From positions 1-64,000 of the forward strand of contig CAIVJW010000219.1 of assembly GCA_903906315.1 (NCBI GenBank): a stretch of DNA of 64,000 nucleotides. The letters run 5' to 3'. Below the pieces are notes generated by a model that was not told the DNA's origin, searched no databases, and saw only the letters and a list, made by a program, of their open reading frames with translations. Below, in pieces: positions 37,091 to 45,752 of the stretch. Within the stretch, counting starts at the first letter, position 1. Each line of letters begins with the position of its first letter. This stretch comes from an uncultured delta proteobacterium. GTDB taxonomy: Bacteria; Myxococcota_A; Polyangia; Polyangiales; Polyangiaceae. Both the position numbers and the translations under genes were made by a program.

Positions 37091-37795
37091 TCACTGCTCC
37101 GTGCAGACGAAGTAGCCCTTCGGGAGCAGCTGGCTCGGCTGGCAAACCACCTTTCCGCCCATCATGGGAGGTGGGCACTGGCCAGGATCGGGGTTGCTCG
37201 GGTCGCAGATCACCACGTCCGGCATGTCGCAGGTGTCGCGGCAGGTGACGCGGCGATAATGCGGGTCGTCCGGGCCGCCGTTCTGCGCGCGACGCCCGCA
37301 GCAGATCAGGCCTCCCTGGCAGTCGCTCGGGAGCATGCACTCGATGAGCGTCTCGGAGGACCCCGGACCGCCGCACTGCGCGCCCCCGGGCAGGCAGCTG
37401 CCGTCGCTCGCCAGGTTCGACCAGCAGCACTCCTCGCCCGGAGCGCAGCTGCCGACGGGACCGCACGGCAGCGCGGGCGCGCCGGTGCTCGTGCCGGTGC
37501 TCGTGCCGGTCGACGTCCCCGTGGACGTCCCGGTGCCGGTCGAGGTGCCGGTCCCGGTGCCGGTCGACGTCCCGGTCGACGTCCCGGTGCTCGTGGCGGT
37601 CCCGGTGCCGGTCGATCCGCTCGAAGTGTTCGACGCGGTGGTCGTGGCGACACCGCCTCCGGTGCCCGTCGCGGTGCCAGTCGTCGCGCCGCCTCCCGCG
37701 CCGGAGCTCGTCCCCGCGGGGGAGACGCGATCCACGGTGACGTTGCCACCACAGGCTGCGAGCAAGGCGAAGAGTGCGAGATAAGGCGAACGCAT
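37091..37795 (-). CDS. Lipoprotein with Ser-Thr-Gly repeat linker and Cys-rich domain
   Basis: A 234-residue lipoprotein with lipobox LLAAC near residue 15. Residues 45-105 are a low-complexity linker built from TSTG and GTGT units. A Cys-rich domain follows (CGPVGSCAPGEECCWSN, MLPSDCQGGLICCGR, TCRDTCDMP), with CC pairs typical of disulfide-rich modules seen in myxobacterial surface proteins. ATG 37795 is the start. The linker resembles that of the lipoprotein at 16500. Function unknown; it is likely surface displayed. Confidence 0.78.
   Translation of the reverse strand: MRSPYLALFALLAACGGNVTVDRVSPAGTSSGAGGGATTGTATGTGGGVATTTASNTSSGSTGTGTATSTGTSTGTSTGTGTGTSTGTGTSTGTSTGTSTGTSTGAPALPCGPVGSCAPGEECCWSNLASDGSCLPGGAQCGGPGSSETLIECMLPSDCQGGLICCGRRAQNGGPDDPHYRRVTCRDTCDMPDVVICDPSNPDPGQCPPPMMGGKVVCQPSQLLPKGYFVCTEQ
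37488..37622 (-). repeat. 12-bp-based tandem repeat encoding the TSTG linker
   Basis: About ten degenerate 12-base units made of GTGCTCGTGCCG, GTCGACGTCCCG and GTGCCGGTCGAC variants on the + strand. On the coding (minus) strand they encode Gly/Thr/Ser repeats. Length variation here would remain in frame. Confidence 0.85.
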
Positions 37796-38002
37796 CGAGG
37801 ACTCCGGAGCGACTCGGGTTCGATCGCGCCTCCACGGCGCGGCCCCGGACGCAGGGCGTGATCATGGATCAGGTGGGGGGCACCGCGCACGCGTTCTCTG
37901 CTCCGCGGGGCGAAAGGCGACGTGCGCGGCGAAAGATTCCAGCCGCATTGCGGGGCCGCCGGGGCGCCGCGACGCAGGGCGCCTGATAGAGTGGTCGGCG
38001 CG

Positions 38003-39202
38003 ATGGAGCGCGAGATCCTCCACGTCGACATGGACGCCTTCTTCGCGTCGGTCGAGGAGCTCGACGACCCCTCGCTCCGCGGGCGGCCGGTGCTGGTCGG
38101 CGGAGCCTCGCGGCGCGGCGTGGTCGCGGCGGCGTCGTACGCGGCGCGGCGCTTCGGGGCGCGATCGGCGATGCCCATGGCGGAGGCGATCCGGCGCTGC
38201 CCCGACGCGGTCGTGGTGGCGCCGCGGCGCGAGCGCTACGCGGAGGTGAGCGCGGCCGTGTTCGCGATCTTCCGGCGGTACACGCCGCTCGTGGAGGGGC
38301 TCTCGTTCGACGAGGCGTTCCTCGACGTGACCGCGAGCCGGTCGCTGTTTGGCGACGGCACCTCGATCGCGCGGCGCATCAAGGCCGAGATCCGCGGCGA
38401 GATCGGCCTGACCGCGTCCGCCGGGGTCGCCCCCTGCAAGTTCGCTGCGAAGATCGCGAGCGACCTCGAGAAGCCCGACGGCCTCGTCGTCGTCGAGGGC
38501 GACGTCGCGGCGTTCCTCGCGCCGCTCGCGCTCGAGCGCATGTGGGGAGTCGGCCCGAAGGCCGCCGCGCGCCTGCGTGCGGCCGGCTTCGCCACGATCG
38601 GGGACCTCGCGCGCGCCGATTCGCGGCGGCTCGAGCAGCTGATGGGAGAGAGCTGGGCTCCCCACGTGCAAGGGCTGGCGCGCGGCCTCGACGAGCGGCC
38701 GGTGGATCCCGACCGGGAGGCGGTGTCGATCGGCGCCGAGGAGACCTACGATCGCGACGTCGTCACGCGGCGCGGCCTGGAGCTCTGCCTGCTCGACCAC
38801 GCGGGGCGCGTCGCGCAGCGCCTCGTGCACGAGGGGCTCGCCGGCGACGTCGTGGTCGTGAAGCTGAAGTACGCCGACTTCACGCTGCGCACGCGGAGGA
38901 CCACGCTGCCCGATCCGGTCGCCGACACCGACTCGATCTACGGCGCGGCCCGCGCGCTGCTCTCCCGGTTCGACCTCGCGGCGTCGCGCGACGCGGTCCG
39001 CCCGGTGCGCCTCGTGGGCGTGACGGTCGCCGGGCTCGTGGCCGAGCCGGCCGAGGGGACGCTCTCGCTGTTCGCCGAGGAGCGATCGCCCGAGCGCGGG
39101 CGCAAGCTCGAGGAGGTCGTCTCGAAGATCGCGGACCGCTTCGGCGGGGCCGGCGTCACGCGGGCGGCGCTGCTCGAGCGCGGGGGCAACCCAAGGCGGT
39201 AG
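38003..39202 (+). CDS. dinB: DNA polymerase IV (Y family)
   Basis: A 399-residue translesion polymerase. The N-terminus has HVDMDAFFASVEE (catalytic Asp residues), then the AASYAARRFGARSAMP motif, SFDEAFLDVT (second acidic pair), GVAPCKFAAKIASDLEKPDGL and the helix-hairpin-helix WGVGPKAAARLRAAG. A little-finger domain follows. The C-terminus lacks a clear QL(S/D)LF beta-clamp motif but has TLSLFAEE, which may serve. ATG 38003 is chosen over GTG 37991. No imuA/imuB genes are next to it. Confidence 0.94.
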   Translation: MEREILHVDMDAFFASVEELDDPSLRGRPVLVGGASRRGVVAAASYAARRFGARSAMPMAEAIRRCPDAVVVAPRRERYAEVSAAVFAIFRRYTPLVEGLSFDEAFLDVTASRSLFGDGTSIARRIKAEIRGEIGLTASAGVAPCKFAAKIASDLEKPDGLVVVEGDVAAFLAPLALERMWGVGPKAAARLRAAGFATIGDLARADSRRLEQLMGESWAPHVQGLARGLDERPVDPDREAVSIGAEETYDRDVVTRRGLELCLLDHAGRVAQRLVHEGLAGDVVVVKLKYADFTLRTRRTTLPDPVADTDSIYGAARALLSRFDLAASRDAVRPVRLVGVTVAGLVAEPAEGTLSLFAEERSPERGRKLEEVVSKIADRFGGAGVTRAALLERGGNPRR

Positions 39203-39226
39203 TCAGCGGCGCGTCGGAGTGATTCG

Positions 39227-40912
39227 ATGCCTCCCCAACTCCCCATGCGAACCCTGCCCATTCTCTCGCTCCTCGCGCTCGCGGCGTGCACCAGCGCCGC
39301 TCCCCTCCCGCCCGCGACGCCGGCCGCGCCGCCGCCGGCCGCCACCGCGCCCGTCGCGGCCCCGGCCCCACCGGCCCCGACGGATCCGTTCGCGCTCGAG
39401 GGCGGGCTGCGCGACGAGCCGAACAACCTGATCACGCCCGGGCCGGTGACCGCGAAGCTCGAGAAGGCGCCGAAGGGGATCGCGGCGCCCCCGGCGGTGT
39501 GCGCCGAATACCTGAAGCGCAAGCCCGCGGGGAAGAACGCGTGCGGCAGCTCGGGCAGCGCGATACCGCCGCTCGACACGGCGCTCGCCGAGGCCGACCC
39601 GGTCCGCCGCGACGCGCTGCTCACCGACCTCGAGGGGTGCGCCGCGATCCCGGCCGGCCTGGTGCGCGCGCTGCGGGCCGAGCTCGCGCCGCGCGGCTGC
39701 GGCGACGTGATCATCGAGCCGGTGCTCGCGAAGGCGAGCGACCGCCTCACGCCCGCCGTCCATCACGCCCTCTTCGGCCTCGCGCTCGGAGCGCGCCTGA
39801 CCCGCGCCGTGGTCTCGGCGCCCAAGCTCGCCGCGCCATACGACCGCGCGCGCGTCGCGGCCCACCTGAAGGGGCCGCTGCGCGAGTGGATCGTCGAGCA
39901 GGTCGCCGCGATCGAGGAGATCTCGCGCCACGGGGTGAACCTCGCGCAGTACGGCAAGGGCGTCGTCGCGGTCGAGGCCGGGCTCGCCGAGATGCGCTTC
40001 GTCGAGGCCGTGCGCAGCGGCCCCATCCCCGACGAGTTCCTCAAGGACGCGGAGCTCAAGAACCTGTACTTCGGCGCGCTCGACGAGGCGCTCGAGCCCC
40101 GCAAGGCGCGCGGCCGCGACGCCGCGCTCGTGGGGCTGCGCGAGCTCGCGTCCCTCGGCGTGATCCACGACGATCGCGTCGACCACGCGCGCAAGCTCCT
40201 GAGCGAGCTGTACGGCGGCCGGCGCGTCGACGCGCTCGACGGCCTGCTGCTGCCGGCGCTGCCGCCCGCGCAGCCGACGACGGCCGAGGAGCGCGTCGCG
40301 GCGCGCCTGCCCACGTTCTACGCCGGGATCGTGATCCCGCCGAAGAGCGCGCTCGGGGCCGGGACGCTGCGCGGCCTGCTCGACCGCGGCGTGCCCGCGG
40401 CGGCGCGGATCGAGCTGCGCGAGGCGGCATCGCTGCCGGCCGAGGTGCGCGCGCTCTTCGCCCGCGCGCGGCTCGATCTCGGCCGCCTGTACTGGCGCGC
40501 GTTCGACTTCGATCGCGCCGCCGCGCTCGCCTCCGACGTGGACGGCGGCAAGGGGCGGCCGGCCGACGCGACGATGCTGCTCGCGGTCGCGGCCGGGCTG
40601 CGCGGCGGGCCCGAGGACGTCGCTCAGCTCATGCGGCGCGCGCCCATGGAGGCGCTCGGGATGGGCAAGGTCGCGGCGCTCGACGCCATCGCCGGCGCGA
40701 CGCCGCCCGGGCCGTTCGCCGGGATGGCGGCGTTCGACGCCGCGTACCTCCGCGAGCTCGCGACGCCGCAGGGCGCGGACGCGGCGCATTTCCAGGACGT
40801 CGCGACCCGCTACCGCAAGGCCGCGAGCTTGCTCTCCGACGCGAAGGAGCGCGCGAAGGCCGAGGAGCGCGCGAAGGCGGCCGAGGCGACCGCGGCCGCG
40901 ATCAAGCCGTAG
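39227..40912 (+). CDS. Hypothetical lipoprotein
   Basis: A 561-residue lipoprotein; lipobox LAAC near residue 21, followed by a Pro/Ala-rich linker to residue 52. The mature domain is almost all helical, with TPR-like spacing in places (ELKNLYFGALDEALEPRKARGRD; ARARLDLGRLYWRAFDFDRAA, which reads like one TPR pair). No motif defines a family. The C-terminus is a charged Ala/Lys/Glu helix. ATG 39227 has GGAGTGA nine bases upstream, better than ATG 39245. It lies between dinB and an MBL-fold gene on the same strand with short gaps. Confidence 0.75.
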   Translation: MPPQLPMRTLPILSLLALAACTSAAPLPPATPAAPPPAATAPVAAPAPPAPTDPFALEGGLRDEPNNLITPGPVTAKLEKAPKGIAAPPAVCAEYLKRKPAGKNACGSSGSAIPPLDTALAEADPVRRDALLTDLEGCAAIPAGLVRALRAELAPRGCGDVIIEPVLAKASDRLTPAVHHALFGLALGARLTRAVVSAPKLAAPYDRARVAAHLKGPLREWIVEQVAAIEEISRHGVNLAQYGKGVVAVEAGLAEMRFVEAVRSGPIPDEFLKDAELKNLYFGALDEALEPRKARGRDAALVGLRELASLGVIHDDRVDHARKLLSELYGGRRVDALDGLLLPALPPAQPTTAEERVAARLPTFYAGIVIPPKSALGAGTLRGLLDRGVPAAARIELREAASLPAEVRALFARARLDLGRLYWRAFDFDRAAALASDVDGGKGRPADATMLLAVAAGLRGGPEDVAQLMRRAPMEALGMGKVAALDAIAGATPPGPFAGMAAFDAAYLRELATPQGADAAHFQDVATRYRKAASLLSDAKERAKAEERAKAAEATAAAIKP

Positions 40913-40969
40913 CGCGCGATCGCCGACGCGCGATCGCGCCGCGGGGCGCGTGGTGCTACGCCCCGGCGC

Positions 40970-41908
40970 GTGACCTCGCGCCTCGTGACCATCGACTGCG
41001 ACTACCTCGCGCCCGAGCTCGCCGCCGCGTACCTCCGCATCGAGGGGGACGAGGCGGCGTTCGTCGAAGCGAACACCGCGCGCGCCGTGCCGAAGCTGCT
41101 CGCCGCGCTGGCGCGCGCGGGGCTCGCGCCCGAGCAGGTGCGCTGGGTGATCATCACGCACGTACACCTCGACCACGCCGCGGGCGCGTCGGCGCTGCTC
41201 GCGGCCTGTCCGAACGCGCGGCTCGTCGCCCACCCGCGCGCGGCGCGCCACGCGAAGGCGCCGGGCAAGCTCGTCGCGAGCGCGAAGGCGGTCTACGGCG
41301 AGGCGCGATTCGAGGCGATCTACGGGGCGATCGAGCCGATCGACGCGGCCCGGGTCGACGAGGTCGAGGACGCGGCGACGCGCGATCTCGGGGGCGCGAC
41401 GCTCACGTTCCTGCACACGCGAGGGCACGCGAACCACCACCTCGTCGTGCACGACCCGGCCCGGGGCACGGTCTTCACCGGCGACGCGTTCGGGCTCGTC
41501 TACCCGCGCTTGCAGCGCGCGGGCCGCTTCGCGCTGCCGTCGACGAGCCCCACGGACTTCGACGCGGTCGCCGCGCGAGCGAGCGTCGATCGCGTGCTGG
41601 CGCTCGGGACGCGGAGCGTGTGCCCGACGCACTTCGGCGAGTACGAGGATCGCGAGGCGATCGCGGCGCAGCTGCGTCGGTGGATCGACTTCTCCGAGGC
41701 GCTCGTCGCGGAGGCGCGGGGGCGCGGGCAGGGCGCGGCCGCGGTGAAGCCCGCGATCCGCGCGGCGCTCGACGCGGAGCTCGATCGCGCCGCGGCGGAG
41801 GCCGGGATCGCGCTCGACGAGGGCGATCGGACGCTCCTCGAGCTCGATCTGGACCTCAACGCGCAGGGGCTCGCGCACGCCGCCACGCGGACGGATCGCG
41901 CTTCGTAG
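40970..41908 (+). CDS. MBL-fold metallo-hydrolase
   Basis: A 312-residue metallo-beta-lactamase-fold protein. The motif HVHLDH at residues 64-69 gives three metal ligands plus Asp; later ligands are the His of HTRGHANHH, the Asp of FTGDAFG, and the His of CPTHFGEY. This order is typical of binuclear zinc hydrolases such as glyoxalase II-like and lactonase-like enzymes; the substrate is unknown. An additional 60-residue helical C-terminal tail (from residue 255) may form a lid. GTG 40970 follows the lipoprotein gene by 57 bases. It converges with the cytochrome gene. Confidence 0.85.
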   Translation: MTSRLVTIDCDYLAPELAAAYLRIEGDEAAFVEANTARAVPKLLAALARAGLAPEQVRWVIITHVHLDHAAGASALLAACPNARLVAHPRAARHAKAPGKLVASAKAVYGEARFEAIYGAIEPIDAARVDEVEDAATRDLGGATLTFLHTRGHANHHLVVHDPARGTVFTGDAFGLVYPRLQRAGRFALPSTSPTDFDAVAARASVDRVLALGTRSVCPTHFGEYEDREAIAAQLRRWIDFSEALVAEARGRGQGAAAVKPAIRAALDAELDRAAAEAGIALDEGDRTLLELDLDLNAQGLAHAATRTDRAS

Positions 41909-41923
41909 CGAGCCTCGCGCAGG

Positions 41924-43195
41924 TCACTGCGGCCTGCCCTGCGCGACCCAGCTCTCGACGATCTGCAGCTCCTCGGGCGTCACCGCCGGGAGGCCGAGCG
42001 GCATCCCGCGCACGTTCGGGTCCGGGCGGCCGGCCTCCTCGTCCTGCCGCGCGAGGAGCGATCCGACGAGGCGCGAGGCGCCGTTCGGCTGCGGCGTGAA
42101 CACGCTGCGGCGCTCGCCGTGGTCGTCGAGCGATCCGGCCGCCACGCCGCCGTAGCTGCCGAGGTTCAAGCCGCGCGGCGCGAAGCCGAGGCCGCCCGAG
42201 TTGCCGGGGCCGCCGTCGCCGAGCGCGTAGTCGGGCTCGGAGTGGCAATGGCGGCACGTCTTGCGCAGCACGCGCAGCTCGACCTCCTCGAACGACACGC
42301 GACGCGCGAGGAGCGGGAGCCGCGGCGCGTGCGGGCGCGGCGCCTCGGGCGCGAGCGGCGCGGTGATCAGGTACGCCGCGACGTCCCGGGCCTCGGCCGG
42401 CGTGAGGCCGAGCGACGGCATGACCGTGTCGGGCTTCTGCGCCTTCGGATCGAGCAGCCAGCGCACGAGCTCGGCGGGGCCGAGGCGGTCGCGCGTGAAG
42501 CGCAGATCGGGCGCGAGCGCGACCTGCGTGCGCGGGTCGGGGGCGAACGCCGCGGGGCGCTGGTCGGCGCCGGGCAAGGGCGCCGCGCCCGAGAGCTCGT
42601 GGCAACCGCCGCAGCCGCGCGTCTCGACGAGAGCACGCCCGCGCGCGGGGTCGGCGCCCGCGAGCGACACGGGCGGCGCGGGGTGCGCGTCGCGGGTGAG
42701 GTACGCCGCGACGTCGTGCGCCTCGGCGCGGGTGATGGCGAGGCGCGGCATCGTCGACGCGAGGTGCGGTCGGACGTCGCGCGGGTCGATCAGGAACCGC
42801 TCGATCCACGCCCGCTTCGCGATCGCGCCGATCGACACGAGCGAGGGCACCTCGCGCAGCGTGACCAGGTTGCCCCGCCAGCGCGCGAGCGTGTCCGCGG
42901 GCGCCGAGAAGCGCCCGGCGAGGATGTCCTGATGGCAGCGCACGCAGTGGCGGTCCTGCGCCGCGGCGGCAAAGCCGGTGCCGTCGTGGCAGCGGTTGCA
43001 CTCGAACCGAAGGACGAGCTTCTTGCCACGGTCCGCGTCGCCCGGCGGCGCCGTGTCGTCGTCGGCCTGCGCGCCCGGCGCGGCCTGCGCGACGACCGCG
43101 CTCGCCGCGCCCGTCGCCGGCGCGGGCGCGCGCTCCTCGCCGCCGCACGCCGCGAACTCAGCGGCGGCGACGATCCCGACGACGAGCCGCCTCAT
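41924..43195 (-). CDS. Tetraheme cytochrome c lipoprotein
   Basis: A 423-residue exported cytochrome with lipobox FAACG (Cys17). Four CxxCH heme sites are visible: C66-C69-H70, C84-C87-H88, C195-C198-H199 and C314-C317-H318. The last lies in LRKTCRHCHSEP. Domains are cytochrome c-like, with ALAPDLRFTRDRLGPAELVRWLLDP and TVMPSLGLTPAEARDVAAYL typical of small class I c-type folds. It likely carries electrons in the periplasm or at the outer membrane; terminal acceptor unknown. ATG 43195 lies two bases after the upstream gene stop, so the pair is coupled. Confidence 0.87.
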   Translation of the reverse strand: MRRLVVGIVAAAEFAACGGEERAPAPATGAASAVVAQAAPGAQADDDTAPPGDADRGKKLVLRFECNRCHDGTGFAAAAQDRHCVRCHQDILAGRFSAPADTLARWRGNLVTLREVPSLVSIGAIAKRAWIERFLIDPRDVRPHLASTMPRLAITRAEAHDVAAYLTRDAHPAPPVSLAGADPARGRALVETRGCGGCHELSGAAPLPGADQRPAAFAPDPRTQVALAPDLRFTRDRLGPAELVRWLLDPKAQKPDTVMPSLGLTPAEARDVAAYLITAPLAPEAPRPHAPRLPLLARRVSFEEVELRVLRKTCRHCHSEPDYALGDGGPGNSGGLGFAPRGLNLGSYGGVAAGSLDDHGERRSVFTPQPNGASRLVGSLLARQDEEAGRPDPNVRGMPLGLPAVTPEELQIVESWVAQGRPQ

Positions 43196-43197
43196 GG

Positions 43198-43878
43198 CTA
43201 GCTCGACCGGCCGACCGCGCCGCCGAGCTGGCAGACGCTGGCCGTCCTCGACATGGCCTCGCAGCGCTTGACCGCGGCGTCGCGCCCCGCCGCGTCGCCC
43301 GCATCCTGGCGCAGCCGCGCGAGCGCCGCGTAGGCCTCGGGGCTCGCGATCAGGTCCTTCTCCGCGAGCCCGCCGAGGAGCTTCACGGCCTCGTCCTTGT
43401 GGGGCGCGAGCTTCGACAGCGCCTCGCCGAGATCGCTCTTCACCGCCGGGTCGTTGCTCCGCACCGTGTCGAGCTTGCGCAGCTTCGCCGCCGCCCACTC
43501 GAGGTTCTTGCGCCGATCGCCGTCGGTCTTGCCGCGCCAGGAGCCGAGGATCCCGCCGGGGACGAGCCGATCGATCGCCAGCGCGCCGTCCGACCGCACG
43601 GCGGCGAGCGCGAGCGTGCGCAGCGCGCGCTGCGCGAGCGGATCGCGCCGGGCCACGCCCGACGTCGCCAGGTCCGGGAACATGCGCAGCACGCTGCTCG
43701 CCGCCTCCGCGTGGCGCCCGCGCTGCAGGGCCTTTTCGGCCTGCGCGACGCCCAGGATGCGCGGGTCGACGAGCGGCGCGACCTCCTCGCCGCACGCGCG
43801 CGCGTCGCCTCCCACCGTCGCCACCGCGGCCACCGACAGCCCCCCGAGAACCAGCCCCAGCATCGCGCGCACGTTCAT
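43198..43878 (-). CDS. Exported hypothetical protein coupled to the cytochrome
   Basis: A 226-residue protein with a signal peptide ([19 protein letters not shown] then a site near DARAC). The mature part is helical with TPR-like spacing ([45 protein letters not shown]). ATG 43878 has GGAGG seven bases upstream; a longer frame from 43965 would lose the signal peptide position. It precedes the tetraheme cytochrome by two bases, suggesting an assembly or partner role. Family not recognised. Confidence 0.75.
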   Translation of the reverse strand: MNVRAMLGLVLGGLSVAAVATVGGDARACGEEVAPLVDPRILGVAQAEKALQRGRHAEAASSVLRMFPDLATSGVARRDPLAQRALRTLALAAVRSDGALAIDRLVPGGILGSWRGKTDGDRRKNLEWAAAKLRKLDTVRSNDPAVKSDLGEALSKLAPHKDEAVKLLGGLAEKDLIASPEAYAALARLRQDAGDAAGRDAAVKRCEAMSRTASVCQLGGAVGRSS

Positions 43879-44073
43879 CGAGTCCTCCGTTCGTTCGCCC
43901 GCCGAGGACGCACCCCCGCCCTGCGACGGCGCCGCATGGGCCCTCGCGCGAACGTTCGCGCCCACCTACGCCCCCCATCGCGGAGGGCCCGGCTTCTGTG
44001 ACAACGCCCGGGCCGCGAGGTTTGCTTCCGCCGCAGGTCGCTCGAACAAAGCGCGACCTCGCGGCGGAAAAAT

Positions 44074-45432
44074 CTACCAGGTGCCGAGCGGGTCCTTGCG
44101 ACGCGGCGCGGGCGCGGCCCTCGGGCGCGAGGTCGCAGCGCCCCGCGGCGCGCGGGAGACAGGCCACGCCCCGGCGGCGGGCGCCGTGACGACCGGCGCG
44201 GCCGACCCCACCACCTCGACCGTCGACGCGTCGGGAGCGTCGGCGAACGCGGGCGCGAGCGTCGGCGCGGTCGGCGCGGCCGTGACCCCGACCGTCGGCG
44301 CGGGGACGGACCGCGCGAGCGCCGCCTCGGGATCTCCCTCGCCCGCGAGCCGCCCGCGCATCGCGACCAGGAGCGTGATCGCCACCGCGAGCGCGCCCGC
44401 GCCGACGCCGAACGCGACGAGCGCCTGGTTCTGCGACGCGCGCGCGGGCCCACCGGCCGCCCTCGACGCCCCGCCGGGCCGACCCGAGTCCGCCGCCCCC
44501 GGCGCGCTCGTGCGCGGCGCGCCGACCACGACGCCGTCGCGCTCGGCCGCGCCCCGCAGCGCATCGGCGAACGCGCGCGCCGAGGCGAAGCGGTCCTCCT
44601 GGCGGAACGACAGCCCGCGATCGATCACCTTCCCCACCGACGGCGGCAGCCCCGGCAGCGCCTTGCCGATCGGCGCGGCCGGCTTGGTCATGGCCGCGAG
44701 CAGCTGCTTCTGCACCGTGGCGGCCTCGTGCACGACGCGGCCCGTGAGCAAGGTGTAGAGCGTCGCGGCCGCAGCCCAGAGATCGGTGCGCGCGTCGACC
44801 TTCTCCCAGTCCCCGAGGGCCTGCTCGGGCGGCATGAAGGCCGGCGTCCCCATGGCATTTCCGGCGCGCGTCGCGCGGCTCTCCACCGGCTCGGCGTCGA
44901 GCTCGCGCAGGCCGGCGATGCCGAAATCGAGCACCTTGACGTGCCCGGTCCGCGTGAGAAAGAGGTTCTCGGGCTTGATGTCGCGGTGGATGATCCCCTC
45001 GTCGTGCGCCGCGCCGAGCACGTCGAGCAGCTGATCGGCGATCGCGAGCACGTCGCCGATCGGAAGGCGCTGGTCGGATCGGCGGTTCGCCCGCGCGTCG
45101 ACCGTCTCGCCCTCGAGCAGCTCCATCACGAGGTAGACCGATCCGTCGTCGGTCTGGTCGTCGTCGAGCACGCGCACGGCGCCGGTGTGGACCACGCGGT
45201 TGGCGACGTAGCCCTCGCGCTGGAAGCGCGCGCGCGCCTCGGCGTCGATGGCCATCTCCGGATGGAGCATCTTGACGGCGCCGAGCGTGCCATTGCGGTG
45301 GGTCGCCGCGTAGACGGCCGCCATGCCGCCGAGGCCGAGGAGCCGGTCGAGCCTCCACTTGTCGCGCAGGACCGTCCCGATGCGCGACTCGGCCCGGCGC
45401 GTCAGGGGATCGCCGGGCGAAGGGGGCGGCAC
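44074..45432 (-). CDS. Eukaryote-like Ser/Thr protein kinase with one membrane segment
   Basis: A 452-residue Hanks-type kinase. The Gly-rich loop is LLGLGGMAAVY (31-41), the ATP lysine is Lys54 in AVKML, the catalytic loop is IIHRDIKPEN (148-156), and DFGIAG (169-174) and MPPEQA (200-205) follow. All catalytic residues are present, so it should be active. A hydrophobic segment at 337-358 anchors it in the membrane, with a Pro/Ala-rich extracytoplasmic tail of 90 residues lacking any PASTA-type domain. GTG 45432 is the start. The upstream 320 bases hold no clear gene. Its targets are unknown. Confidence 0.93.
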   Translation of the reverse strand: MPPPSPGDPLTRRAESRIGTVLRDKWRLDRLLGLGGMAAVYAATHRNGTLGAVKMLHPEMAIDAEARARFQREGYVANRVVHTGAVRVLDDDQTDDGSVYLVMELLEGETVDARANRRSDQRLPIGDVLAIADQLLDVLGAAHDEGIIHRDIKPENLFLTRTGHVKVLDFGIAGLRELDAEPVESRATRAGNAMGTPAFMPPEQALGDWEKVDARTDLWAAAATLYTLLTGRVVHEAATVQKQLLAAMTKPAAPIGKALPGLPPSVGKVIDRGLSFRQEDRFASARAFADALRGAAERDGVVVGAPRTSAPGAADSGRPGGASRAAGGPARASQNQALVAFGVGAGALAVAITLLVAMRGRLAGEGDPEAALARSVPAPTVGVTAAPTAPTLAPAFADAPDASTVEVVGSAAPVVTAPAAGAWPVSRAPRGAATSRPRAAPAPRRKDPLGTW

Positions 45433-45752
45433 GCCTTCATGGTTCGACGTGGGACCGAGCGCGTCAAGGTCACGGCGGGCCCGGCAGCCTCGTACGATTG
45501 CGGAGGCCGCCGAGGACCTCCCGGATCTCGTGCTCGGAGAGGAAGGTGCCCCACGCTTGCGACACCTCGCCGCCGAGCAGAGAGCGCTGCCTCCTCTCCG
45601 CTCATCGCCCGATCAGGCCGAAGCGTGACGCGACCGCGCGCGCCGCGGGGTCGGGCCCTTCAGCCTGGCCCGCGCCGCCGCGGGGATGCGCCCGGGACGG
45701 CCCGCCTCGATCGACGCGAGCGCCCGAGCCGCCTCGCGCGATCGCGCGCCCC
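45433..45752. other. 320-bp gap, possibly degraded coding DNA
   Basis: Between the RTX gene and the kinase gene. On the minus strand one frame reads REAARALASIEAGRPG, a neighbouring frame continues DPAARAVASRFGLIGR before TGA, and beyond the stop the same frame reads RSLLGGEVSQAWGTF and SEHEIREVLGGLRNR. These look protein-like but are broken by a shift and a stop. They may be a decayed gene; the kinase promoter probably lies here too. No terminator hairpin was seen. Confidence 0.35.

Noticed and set aside
37335-37784. + strand Val-Pro repeat open frame
   Set aside because: It is antisense to a lipoprotein with a proper lipobox, Cys-rich domain and start; the repeat alone explains the open frame.
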